Notes: generated by a model not told the origin, from the letters alone. A stretch of DNA of 21,162 bases from Phelpsiimicrobium sp043802125 (GCA_043802125.1 JAZDLG010000013.1:1-21162), one strand, 5' to 3'; shown: positions 14,620 to 21,162, counted from the stretch's first letter. Numbers and translations: made by a program.

Positions 14620-15881
14620 TTTTCATTATCCTGCAATAAAACTTCTACTCTGCGCCTGATATCTTCAGCCCTCTTCTGCACGTCTTCATCAGGAGCAGCC
14701 GTAATCAGCTCTTCCTTTTCAACGCTCGCATCAACAGGAGTGACATTCAAATTCATGTTCATGACCTGGGTCAGGCTCTGAAAGGTCTTTTCCTGGCGGG
14801 CCCTGGCATCCGCCAACTCTTTTTGTATCGCGATAGAAGCTACTTTCTGAGTCTCTAAGTCCTGTGTTAAAGACGCGAGCCTTTCCTGGCTTATTTTCAG
14901 CTCTCCATCTTTCTTCTCAAGCATACCGGCGTATTCACCCAGTTGCTTGGTCAACGCATTGACAAGAAACTCCAATTCCTTGAGCCTTTGTTCTTTTAAA
15001 CCCGCGCTGCCTTCAGAAAGCTTCTCGGCCTTGAACGCGATAAGCTCTTTTTCCATATCTTTTATCTGTTCTTCCTTCTTAACAAGGGTTTCTGTCAATA
15101 TGCGGAAGTTCCTGTCCGCGAATATATCCCTAATGCCCTCTGTGTTGTCTGCGGCGCGCTGTTGAGCAACCTCAAACTTGTCCTCCAGCGAACGCCTTTC
15201 TTCCTCAAGCTGGCGCACCTTTTCCTGTAACTGCTTTTGCGTCTCTGTCAACGGCCTCAGGTTTAAGATCTCGTTCTTTAAAGTTTCTATTTCTCCGGCG
15301 CGCTCTTTGAACTCTTGCTCTCTCTTGGCAAGCTGTAATTCTTTTTCCGATACCTCCCGACCCAGAGCTGACACCTTTTTCTCCAGGTCCTTTAACTGTT
15401 CCTGCTGATCAAAAAGCCTGGCGCTTGAATCGGATATTTGTTTCTCAAGGTTAAATCTTTCTCTCTCAAAAGAAGCCAAGCTAACCTGAGCGCTGGGCCC
15501 TGTCTTTGACGCCTGAGACAACGCGCGGTCTCGTTCATCCAGGGATTTATTCAAGGTTAACACGGTCTTCTCCAATTCGGAAACACGCTTCTGATGTTGC
15601 CTTACGGCATCTCTCGCCTCCATTTCGCGCTTGCGGATATCCGCGACAGAACCTTCTTTACCTTTTAATTGTTGCTGGAATTTGAGAAGCTGCTGGTCTT
15701 TGCTCTTCATATTCTCAATGAGTTGCGCGATCTTTGTCCTGTATTGGCCGTCTATCCCGCCCAAGGTCTCTCTTGCTTTTTTAAGCTCGCCTAAAATCAA
15801 GGTCACGGCAGCCGCTACTGAAACAACAAAAATGAGTATCAAAAAAATACGGTTTTTCAAAACGGCTGCTGTATCACTCAT
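14616..15881 (-). CDS. Membrane-anchored coiled-coil protein
   Basis: A 421-residue protein. A single membrane segment (about 13-31 in this start) precedes a long, charged, heptad-rich coiled coil (about 35-345), then a short low-complexity tail and a last helix. I recognise no enzymatic motif. The ATG at 15881 overlaps the HD-GYP stop by 8 bp and has AAAGGTG about 9 nt upstream; an in-frame GTG at 15893 is less likely. The rod may span the periplasm or scaffold an envelope complex, possibly with the Wza-like protein encoded next. Function is inferred only from position and shape. Confidence 0.75.
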   Translation of the reverse strand: MSDTAAVLKNRIFLILIFVVSVAAAVTLILGELKKARETLGGIDGQYRTKIAQLIENMKSKDQQLLKFQQQLKGKEGSVADIRKREMEARDAVRQHQKRVSELEKTVLTLNKSLDERDRALSQASKTGPSAQVSLASFERERFNLEKQISDSSARLFDQQEQLKDLEKKVSALGREVSEKELQLAKREQEFKERAGEIETLKNEILNLRPLTETQKQLQEKVRQLEEERRSLEDKFEVAQQRAADNTEGIRDIFADRNFRILTETLVKKEEQIKDMEKELIAFKAEKLSEGSAGLKEQRLKELEFLVNALTKQLGEYAGMLEKKDGELKISQERLASLTQDLETQKVASIAIQKELADARARQEKTFQSLTQVMNMNLNVTPVDASVEKEELITAAPDEDVQKRAEDIRRRVEVLLQDNEK

Positions 15882-17094
15882 TTGCAGGTTCACCTTTCTC
15901 GCTGTTCTCCAAGAAACACTTTTTAACGTGGATGGTGGGAAATTTAAGCAGATTGGCTTCCTTGACTTTGCTCTCGTCTAACCTTTCGCCGTCAACCCCA
16001 TAGACTATCCTGACCATGGGCCTTAAAGGAGACCTCGGGCTCTGCCTGATGACCCTGCCTATTTCCTTTGTATTCAGCTCCACATATGACCCATTTGGAA
16101 AAAATCCTATTTTATCCACCAGGGCCTTGATGACTTTCTGGTCATATTTATTTTTTGCGTCAAATATCCTTTTGTAGACTTCCATAATGGAATAGTTAGG
16201 CCGAAAAGGCCTGGAATGGATCATAGACTCAAAAGCGTCCGCTAACGCTATGATCTTGGCGTAATCGTGGATGATCTTTTTACCTAAAGGATAACCGCTG
16301 CCATCCAAGCGCTCGTGGATCTCGTATTGGACGGTGATAATGGTATCGCTCAATCCATGGTTTATTTTTTTAAGTATCTGATCCCCTGCCTCCACGTGTT
16401 TTTTGATCTCGTCGTATTCTTTCTGCGAAAGTTTTCTGGGGACTTTCACCATATCTTCAAAACCGGCCATGCCGATATCATGCAGGAAAGCGGCCAGGCC
16501 AAGCTCTATCAACTTGCCTATCTCGTAATTAAGGCCAAAGCCCATAGCGATAGAAATTACGCATACATTTACGGAGTGCTGATATAAATAGCTGTCCCCA
16601 TCTTTCATGATGTAAGTAATAGCCAACTCAATGAGTTTTTCATCTCCGGCGCTAACGGCAGATGCGGCCTCAGTGATAGTGTTTACGATCTGGCTTGTAT
16701 CAATGTCTTCGTAGACAATGTCTTTTCTGAAAAGCGTCTTTGCCGTATCAACCATTCTTTCATAGAGAGGTGCCGTATCTTCAAAAGACGTTTGAGCGAC
16801 AGCGGTATCTATAGGATGGGACGACGGCGCATACTGGGCATGCGCGGCCTCTCGGCCGGCCTCTTGTTGAATGGCTGCTCTCTGCTGAACAAATAGCGGC
16901 CTGATGGGCTTAATGATAGGCTCTTGATCCACTTCTTCTTTATTGGCATTTTCCCTGGGTTCCTCGGCCTCCGGCAAGACCACAGGTCTCAAGACCTCAG
17001 GCTTCAAAGGAGCCTTGACAGGTTCTTTTAACTGGTATTTTTTTAGAATTTTTGAAAATTCCATAGTCTTGTTGCCGGAAAGCTGCCGGCTCAT
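15874..17094 (-). CDS. HD-GYP domain protein with altered motif residues
   Basis: A 406-residue protein. The N-terminal 100 residues are proline-rich and poorly ordered, and the HD-GYP domain covers about 150-330. Recognisable are H173 (Y-Q-H-S), HDIG (205-208), H233, HERLDGSGYP (260-269) and A-D-A-F-E-S (285-290). Two usual residues differ: the Lys of HDIGK is Met209, and the first His of HHE is Ile259. HD-GYP proteins hydrolyse cyclic di-GMP or serve as sensors of it; the changes raise doubt about full catalysis. About 75 residues after the domain may be a small beta-rich output domain. In an exopolysaccharide operon it likely links cyclic di-GMP to export. The start at 17094 is preferred; Met11 is possible. 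Confidence 0.87.
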   Translation of the reverse strand: MSRQLSGNKTMEFSKILKKYQLKEPVKAPLKPEVLRPVVLPEAEEPRENANKEEVDQEPIIKPIRPLFVQQRAAIQQEAGREAAHAQYAPSSHPIDTAVAQTSFEDTAPLYERMVDTAKTLFRKDIVYEDIDTSQIVNTITEAASAVSAGDEKLIELAITYIMKDGDSYLYQHSVNVCVISIAMGFGLNYEIGKLIELGLAAFLHDIGMAGFEDMVKVPRKLSQKEYDEIKKHVEAGDQILKKINHGLSDTIITVQYEIHERLDGSGYPLGKKIIHDYAKIIALADAFESMIHSRPFRPNYSIMEVYKRIFDAKNKYDQKVIKALVDKIGFFPNGSYVELNTKEIGRVIRQSPRSPLRPMVRIVYGVDGERLDESKVKEANLLKFPTIHVKKCFLENSEKGEPANE

Positions 17095-17101
17095 TACACT
17101 A

Positions 17102-17890
17102 TTATATTCCCAATGCCTGCTTTTTCAAAAGATTTCTTGTAATCTTTAAGCTTTCGCTTAGTTTATTAAGTTCTTCTTTATGCTTCCTGCGCAAGGCCTC
17201 CTTATCATCATCAACTTTTCCTAATCTGTCTTGCGCGTTTTTAAGCTTTGGCTCTACCTCTTTCAAGCGCGCGCTTAAAGTCTGGCGCTGCTCTTTTATC
17301 GTTGCCATCTCATCGTCGTAGCCGAAGAGTATCTTTTTGCGCTCTGAGCGCGCAGACTCCAGCTCCTCTTCCAGGTTCTCTTTTTCAACCTTCAATTTCT
17401 GTATCCTGGCTGCTGCTTTTTCCAGGGCCTTCTCAGCCTCGGAAAAACTCAATTTTAATTGTTCAATCTCATTTCTCGCCTCAGTCAGAGCCGTATCTTT
17501 AGTAGTCGCTACCTCGCTGTATCTGTTCACCTGAGATGCTGTCTCTTCCACCTTGCCGGAAAGGCCTTGCTTCTCTTCCTCAAGGCTTGCGATCTTATCT
17601 TGGGCAGCCTCCAGCTCCTGGTTATACTTCTGTTTCTCATCTTCAACGATCTCAATTCTCTTTCTTACCCCGTCAACTAAGGCCCTTTGTTCTAATTTAA
17701 GGTTGTCTATCTCCTGGCGAAGGGCATCGCGCTCGTCCTTAAGCTGTTGGAAGGCATCGTCAAAATTGTTGAGCGTCTCACGGATGGCGCCTGCCGTCTG
17801 ATCTTGAGCCGAAGCTCTTCCACTTGAGTCAAACCCCTGGACCATCGCCGCGAAAAATAATATCGCTATTATTCCCAACAATCGCCTCAT
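17102..17890 (-). CDS. Secreted coiled-coil protein
   Basis: A 262-residue protein with a signal peptide (about 1-29, ending ASA-Q) followed almost wholly by charged heptad coiled coil (about 35-255). The frame is open to 17953, but the ATG at 17890 gives the signal peptide and a 4-bp ATGA overlap with the upstream gene. No catalytic motif is seen. It probably acts in the periplasm as a rod or adaptor, perhaps with the other coiled-coil protein of this run. Function unknown. Confidence 0.75.
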   Translation of the reverse strand: MRRLLGIIAILFFAAMVQGFDSSGRASAQDQTAGAIRETLNNFDDAFQQLKDERDALRQEIDNLKLEQRALVDGVRKRIEIVEDEKQKYNQELEAAQDKIASLEEEKQGLSGKVEETASQVNRYSEVATTKDTALTEARNEIEQLKLSFSEAEKALEKAAARIQKLKVEKENLEEELESARSERKKILFGYDDEMATIKEQRQTLSARLKEVEPKLKNAQDRLGKVDDDKEALRRKHKEELNKLSESLKITRNLLKKQALGI

Positions 17891-18600
17891 ATCGGCTCCG
17901 CTGATCTTACAAACACTTTTATATCCGCATCTTTTTTGAGTTGTCTTGTCCAATCGTTGAGCGCCTCGTATTGCTTCCTTACCTTAATTTGCTCCTCATA
18001 AGACTTCTTCACTTCCGGAAACTTCTCTTTTTGGGTCACCCTCTTCTCCAGCGTGTTGTATTCATCCATATATTCCTGCATAGCCTCTTCCTGCGTGACT
18101 TGAGGCTGAAAACTCTTTCTCACGGACTCCCTTAAAGCCTGCAGTTGAATAAGGTGCTTTAGTTGATTTTCAAAAAGTGCCTTAGGTTCCCTGACCCTGT
18201 CTTTGACCCACTTTTCGTAAGATACCTTATCCTTTTTCCAGTCAAAAGCCACTTTCTCGGCTTTTAATAATTTTGTTATCTCCTCGTCAATCTCTTCCTG
18301 GGGCACAATGATGTTCCTGCGGTGCGCTTCATAAGAAAGGACCAGATCCTCCCAAACACGATTTTCCACCTCCTGGGGCGTAGCAGGCTCAGCGCCCCAC
18401 CTGGCCCCGAATATCACTAACGCTGCCTTGACGAAGCGGTAATTATCCATAGGAACAGGAACGCCGAAGAACTCTCCGGCAGGTTGCTCGTCCTGGATCT
18501 TTATGACCTCCTCTTCGGCAAATGCCGCAAAATTACATACACAAATAGCAAAACAGAGGCTTAAACATAATTGGTAAATATTCACACGCGCTTTTTTCAT
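17887..18600 (-). CDS. SurA-N-like periplasmic protein without a PPIase domain
   Basis: A 237-residue secreted protein. The signal peptide (about 1-28, ending AFA-E) is followed by helices of the SurA N-terminal type: V-E-N-R-V-W-E-D-L-V-L-S-Y-E-A-H-R-R, then I-V-P-Q-E-E-I-D-E-E-I. No parvulin domain follows; the protein ends with helices and a short strand (D-I-K-V-F-V-R-S). It could be a periplasmic chaperone for export components encoded in the same operon. The remote similarity is judged by eye, so the family call is moderate. It is the first structural gene after the two regulators. Confidence 0.65.
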   Translation of the reverse strand: MKKARVNIYQLCLSLCFAICVCNFAAFAEEEVIKIQDEQPAGEFFGVPVPMDNYRFVKAALVIFGARWGAEPATPQEVENRVWEDLVLSYEAHRRNIIVPQEEIDEEITKLLKAEKVAFDWKKDKVSYEKWVKDRVREPKALFENQLKHLIQLQALRESVRKSFQPQVTQEEAMQEYMDEYNTLEKRVTQKEKFPEVKKSYEEQIKVRKQYEALNDWTRQLKKDADIKVFVRSAEPI

Positions 18601-18605
18601 GTCGT

Positions 18606-18848
18606 CTATGCCGTCTTTTCTTTTAGGATCTTGGCGATGACCCTTAAAGTATAGCCTTCGTTTATTAACTTTGAGATCAGCATAAGCCGCTCTAAAGCAA
18701 CCCCTGAATCATACATTCTCACGCGGTTCTGCTTAGCCACGACATCCAAAAGCCCCATGTCCGTGTAATGATTGATGGCCGCGTAAGAAACATGCGCCTG
18801 CGCAGCTATGTCCTTTGCCGAAATAAGTTTTTTGTTAGCCTTTGTCAT
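18606..18848 (-). CDS. Small MerR-type HTH protein 2
   Basis: An 80-residue protein made of one winged helix-turn-helix domain of the MerR/BldC type: L-I-S-A-K-D-I-A (8-15), V-S-Y-A-A-I-N-H-Y-T-D-M-G-L-L (recognition helix and wing), then a final helix with L-R-V-I-A-K-I-L. There is no C-terminal sensor or dimerisation region, so it resembles BldC or excisionase-like regulators. It is a clear paralogue of the gene 17 bp upstream. The pair probably binds DNA near the operon promoter. The target is unproven. Confidence 0.82.
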   Translation of the reverse strand: MTKANKKLISAKDIAAQAHVSYAAINHYTDMGLLDVVAKQNRVRMYDSGVALERLMLISKLINEGYTLRVIAKILKEKTA

Positions 18849-18865
18849 TTGTTATACAAAAATAA

Positions 18866-19102
18866 CTAACTCTCAAGTTTTTTCCTGATAAGCCTCAAAG
18901 GATAGCCGTCATCTTTAAGTTTGGCAATGACTCCTAACTTAGCCCTGACTTCAGAAAGTTCGTAAAACCTCTTGTTCCCGCGTTTGACGACGACATTAAA
19001 AAACCCTAAATTCGTATAATGATTCAGGGTCGGATAACTGACGCCGAATTTCGCTGATATCTCTTTGGCGGAAACCAGGTTTTTGTGGTTATCGTTCATC
19101 AT
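18866..19102 (-). CDS. Small MerR-type HTH protein 1
   Basis: A 78-residue single-domain MerR/BldC-type DNA-binding protein: L-V-S-A-K-E-I-S, V-S-Y-P-T-L-N-H-Y-T-N-L-G-F-F, then G-N-K-R-F-Y and L-R-L-I-R-K-K-L. It is the first gene of the sixteen-gene run and lies behind a consensus -35 and a 22-bp near-perfect palindrome. That placement suggests autoregulation of the whole operon. The start could be either of two adjacent ATGs (19102 or 19099). No Shine-Dalgarno sequence is evident. Confidence 0.82.
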   Translation of the reverse strand: MMNDNHKNLVSAKEISAKFGVSYPTLNHYTNLGFFNVVVKRGNKRFYELSEVRAKLGVIAKLKDDGYPLRLIRKKLES

Positions 19103-19127
19103 GTCGTGAGAAAACCATAACTATCGC

Positions 19128-19149
19128 ACTTAAAGTAATTACGTTAAGT
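19128..19149. promoter_or_regulatory. 22-bp near-perfect palindrome, candidate operator
   Basis: The sequence 19128-19149 has outer arms ACTTAA/TTAAGT and a TAATTA centre, and equals its own reverse complement at 20 of 22 positions. It lies just downstream of the predicted -10 and about 25 bp before the first MerR-type gene, the usual site for a repressor dimer. The two MerR-type proteins of the operon are natural candidates to bind it (inference). Confidence 0.55.
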
Positions 19150-19159
19150 AAGTCAATCA

Positions 19160-19190
19160 ATATTATTATGGCAATTTGCTGATTTGTCAA
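19160..19190 (-). promoter_or_regulatory. Predicted promoter of the sixteen-gene run
   Basis: On the minus strand a perfect -35 TTGACA (19190-19185) precedes an A/T-rich stretch with two possible -10 boxes: TAATAA with a 16-nt spacer (19168-19163) or TAATAT with a 19-nt spacer (19165-19160). A 19-nt spacer with a small dyad inside it (GCAA-x-TTGC, 19171-19179) is the layout typical of MerR-controlled promoters. The leader would be about 50 nt. Confidence 0.5.
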
Positions 19191-19208
19191 GAAAAAAGTT
19201 AAAAAAAC

Positions 19209-19232
19209 GTAACAGTTCAGTCCCCGAAGTGA
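19209..19232 (+). repeat. Left terminal inverted repeat of the IS
   Basis: A 24-bp sequence starting GTAACAGTTCAG, the exact reverse complement of 21139-21162. The match stops at base 25. Confidence 0.95.
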
Positions 19233-19327
19233 CTACAGGCCTCCGCATCCTAATAAAGCCGCTCCATATATCTTCTTCATAACGCAGAATTGGTTCATCA
19301 ATCGCATTCATTTAGGCGTATTTTTGC

Positions 19328-19363
19328 TTGACAATTACCGACATATATTATAATATGTCGGTA
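19328..19363 (+). promoter_or_regulatory. IS promoter overlapped by an 11-bp inverted repeat
   Basis: TTGACA (19328-19333) is followed by TATAAT (19349-19354) with a 15-nt spacer, or TAATAT (19351-19356) with 17 nt. A perfect inverted repeat, TACCGACATAT (19336-19346) and ATATGTCGGTA (19353-19363), surrounds the -10 and ends on the first base of the accessory gene's ATG. Transcription would start within a few bases of the ATG. The palindrome could be an operator, or a hairpin that hides the start in read-through RNA. Confidence 0.6.
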
Positions 19364-19713
19364 TGAATAGTAACTCTTTGAATCGGTTAAAATGGCTTAC
19401 TGAAGAGCGTGATACACTGATAAAGAAGCTAAGTGGTTATAAGCAGCTCTTACGAGGCACTATTGTCAGCCGAGGCAATATCTGCGGTACTAAAGGATGC
19501 AGATGTAAGCGCAAGACAAATCCGATCCTTCACGGGCCTTATCCATACCTATCCCATCGCTCACCTAAGTCTATCAATATGATATTCTTGAATAAAACGA
19601 AGTTACCATACGCGGTACAGGGCGTAAGGGAATATAACGAGCTTATAAAGCTTATCTACCGGATAAGCGTGATAAACTTCGAAATCCTGCGGTATCATCA
19701 TACCCAGCTTTAA
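19363..19713 (+). CDS. IS66-associated small accessory protein (DUF6788-like)
   Basis: A 116-residue basic protein. An N-terminal helix (about 5-30) leads to C-G-T-K-G-C-R-C-K (41-49) and HGPYPYLS (57-64), a cysteine/histidine pattern that could bind a metal, then a second helix (about 85-110). From memory this resembles the DUF6788 family, often found beside transposases; I cannot verify it here. It is not a typical IS66 TnpA or TnpB. It lies 12 bp before the transposase gene and shares its promoter, so it probably assists or regulates transposition. The ATG at 19363 has no Shine-Dalgarno sequence and nearly coincides with the predicted transcription start. Confidence 0.75.
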   Translation: MNSNSLNRLKWLTEERDTLIKKLSGYKQLLRGTIVSRGNICGTKGCRCKRKTNPILHGPYPYLSHRSPKSINMIFLNKTKLPYAVQGVREYNELIKLIYRISVINFEILRYHHTQL

Positions 19714-19725
19714 AGAGAACTTATT

Positions 19726-21084
19726 ATGAGTAAATGCAAGGCATGCGCTCAATACGAAAAAGACATCGAAAAATTAAAAGAAGAGCTTGCGTATATACGG
19801 TTCGAGCTCGAGGATATTAGATCAAAACGTTATAAGTCCGGCAGGAAAAAGCCTCCAAGCGATACCTCTTCCAATGCTCAGCCGCCTCCTACAAAGAAGA
19901 AAGGCGGGCTATTTGGGCATATCGGCTGGTTCAGAAAGAAGCCCGTAAAAATTGACCATGTGCAAGAACTACAGCTTACATCATGTCCTACCTGCGGTGG
20001 CCATGACTTAACCGAATGCAAAAAAGTAGAAGAACATATTCAAGAGGATATTGTTCTGCCGCAGGTTGAAGCGACCATGTATCGCAGGCATCATTACTAC
20101 TGTAAGAAGTGTAAGGCAATCGTATCATTAAAAGGTTCTGACGAGCTTATTCGAAGCCGTATTGGCCCTACGGCAAAATCCTTCGCTATATTCTTGCGTT
20201 ATGCCGTGAAAATATCCGAACGTGACGTACAGGCCCTATTCGGGAAGGCGTTCAACTTAAAGATAGCCGCCTCATCAATAGCCGGATTCAGAAATAAACT
20301 GAAAGAAGAGGCGCTCCCGTTGTATGGGAAGCTGATGGAGGCTTTGCGCAAAGGGCGCTTTATCCATGCCGATGAAACCGGCTGGAAGGTAAATAGCGAT
20401 AACTACTGGCTCTGGAAGTTCTCAAACAAAAATGCATGCGTAAGCCATATCGACGCATCAAGAGGCCAGGCGGTCGTTGATAAGATCATCGGAGATACCT
20501 ATAAAGGCGTTCTTATATCGGACTTCTTCTCGGCATATAACAAGATCAAGACGAAAGCCAAACAACGTTGCTTAGTCCATATATTGCGGGATCTAAAGAA
20601 AGTTATGGAATATTGGCATGATGATGCCGAGGTTATGAATTATTGCCTGCGGCTTAAAAAGATATTCCTGGATGCCATAACGCTCCAAAATGAATATAAA
20701 GATAAGCGGCGTGATAAGATTTATTGTCAGAGAAGAGATTCGCTTAAGCTCTCCCTTGATGACTTCGGCTTCCCGAATCCCAATAAGAGAATATTGAAGC
20801 GCTTCGCAAAGCGTTTAGACCGGCACAGGAACGAGATTCTTACCTTCTTATATGAAAAAAATATCGACTTCCATAATAATCATGCAGAACAACAGATCAG
20901 GCCTGATGTAATATTCCGCAAGATAACCTTTGGCAATAGATCTCTCGCAGGCGCACAAAACCATAGTGTTATCATGAGCATCCTTCAAACCGCAAAGCTT
21001 AATAAAATAGATCCTATCCGCACTTTAAAAGGTATACTCCTTCGCTCGCCTCAACAATCGCTTCCAAAAGCGCTCTCTCCTTGA
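19726..21084 (+). CDS. tnpC: IS66-family transposase (TnpC)
   Basis: A 452-residue DDE transposase. In order: an N-terminal coiled coil (about 8-35) followed by a basic proline-rich linker (about 38-75); a zinc-binding segment with C-P-T-C (87-90) and C-K-K-C (126-129); and the catalytic core with HADETGW (Asp216), LISDFFSAYN (Asp266) and NNHAEQQIRP (Glu388). F-R-K-I-T-F-G-N-R-S and a short C-terminal tail follow, as in other IS66 TnpC proteins. The length is slightly short of the usual 500 or so residues but all parts are present. An A/G-rich stretch (AAAGAGAA) before the ATG may act as the ribosome-binding site. It catalyses cut or copy of the element at its terminal repeats. Confidence 0.95.
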   Translation: MSKCKACAQYEKDIEKLKEELAYIRFELEDIRSKRYKSGRKKPPSDTSSNAQPPPTKKKGGLFGHIGWFRKKPVKIDHVQELQLTSCPTCGGHDLTECKKVEEHIQEDIVLPQVEATMYRRHHYYCKKCKAIVSLKGSDELIRSRIGPTAKSFAIFLRYAVKISERDVQALFGKAFNLKIAASSIAGFRNKLKEEALPLYGKLMEALRKGRFIHADETGWKVNSDNYWLWKFSNKNACVSHIDASRGQAVVDKIIGDTYKGVLISDFFSAYNKIKTKAKQRCLVHILRDLKKVMEYWHDDAEVMNYCLRLKKIFLDAITLQNEYKDKRRDKIYCQRRDSLKLSLDDFGFPNPNKRILKRFAKRLDRHRNEILTFLYEKNIDFHNNHAEQQIRPDVIFRKITFGNRSLAGAQNHSVIMSILQTAKLNKIDPIRTLKGILLRSPQQSLPKALSP

Positions 21085-21138
21085 AAAATAAGGACTTCGC
21101 TGATATTGCATAGGGTTATCTTCGGAGTGGATCTTATA

Positions 21139-21162
21139 TCACTTCGGGGACTGAACTGTTAC
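21139..21162 (-). repeat. Right terminal inverted repeat of the IS
   Basis: The exact reverse complement of 19209-19232. It ends at the last base of the window, so the element may be complete, but its right flank is not seen. Confidence 0.95.

Larger units (their letters stand above)
19209..21162 (+). mobile_element. Complete IS66-family insertion sequence
   Basis: A 1,954-bp element bounded by perfect 24-bp terminal inverted repeats (19209-19232 and 21139-21162) that begin GTAACAG; IS66-family ends typically begin GTAA. Inside are a small accessory gene and a DDE transposase, both intact and in the same direction. The family makes 8-bp target duplications: the left flank is AAAAAAAC (19201-19208), but the window stops exactly at the right end, so the duplication cannot be tested here. 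The intact genes and perfect ends suggest a recent insertion. It has no typical tnpA/tnpB pair. Confidence 0.92.

Noticed and set aside
5188..19102. Exosortase/PEP-CTERM system
   Set aside because: The gene types overlap with such loci, but no exosortase and no PEP-CTERM sorting tail were found in the window.
1..21162. CRISPR array, tRNA, rRNA or riboswitch
   Set aside because: No regularly spaced repeats or tRNA/rRNA sequences are recognisable, and the only sizeable non-coding stretches are the divergent region at 3341-3582 and the operon control region plus IS left end at 19103-19362.

Overview
The window is a bacterial chromosomal segment that carries an envelope-polysaccharide and peptide-modification locus, with an intact IS66-type insertion sequence at its right end. 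The Wza/Wzc-type proteins and several signal peptides imply a Gram-negative (diderm) cell. The mix of long coiled-coil proteins, PqqD/radical-SAM pairs, an HprK-like kinase, many start-stop overlaps and few strong Shine-Dalgarno sites reminds me of uncultured PVC-type lineages such as Omnitrophota. That placement is a low-confidence inference; nothing in the window fixes the taxonomy. I see no rRNA, tRNA or CRISPR array.

Layout from left to right. (1) 6-3340, minus strand: a Wzc-type chain-length regulator/tyrosine kinase followed, with a 4-bp overlap, by an O-antigen-ligase/polymerase-family membrane protein. (2) 3341-3582: a non-coding divergent region with two predicted promoters facing outward, three inverted repeats and a 14-bp direct repeat. 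(3) 3583-5191, plus strand: an ABC-2-type exporter (ATPase and permease). (4) 5188-19102, minus strand: sixteen tightly packed genes, with overlaps or gaps no larger than about 42 bp, probably one operon. In transcription order they are two small MerR-type HTH proteins, a SurA-N-like periplasmic protein, a periplasmic coiled-coil protein, an HD-GYP protein, a membrane-anchored coiled-coil protein, a Wza-like export protein, PqqD-like protein 1, a B12-type radical SAM enzyme, a UPF0489-TPR protein, PqqD-like protein 2, a SPASM radical SAM enzyme, a 52-aa candidate precursor peptide, an HprK-like kinase, a signal-peptidase/GNAT/nucleotidyltransferase fusion and a family 2 glycosyltransferase. 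(5) 19103-19208: the promoter and operator region of that operon. (6) 19209-21162: a complete IS66-family element with perfect 24-bp terminal inverted repeats, an accessory gene and a DDE transposase.

How the parts may work together (inference): HD-GYP and MerR-type proteins would set expression or activity of an export machine (Wza-like, Wzc, ligase, coiled-coil scaffolds). The radical SAM, PqqD, kinase and nucleotidyltransferase genes look like a RiPP-type pathway acting on the small peptide at 8877-9035. That peptide has a lasso-like leader motif (Y-x2-P-x-L) and ends in serine, which is the residue phosphorylated by the HprK-like kinase of the paeninodin system. No lasso cyclase or leader protease is present, so if this is a peptide pathway it would be a phosphorylated or nucleotidyl/sugar-decorated radical-SAM peptide made within an exopolysaccharide operon. 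This is the most interesting hypothesis in the window.
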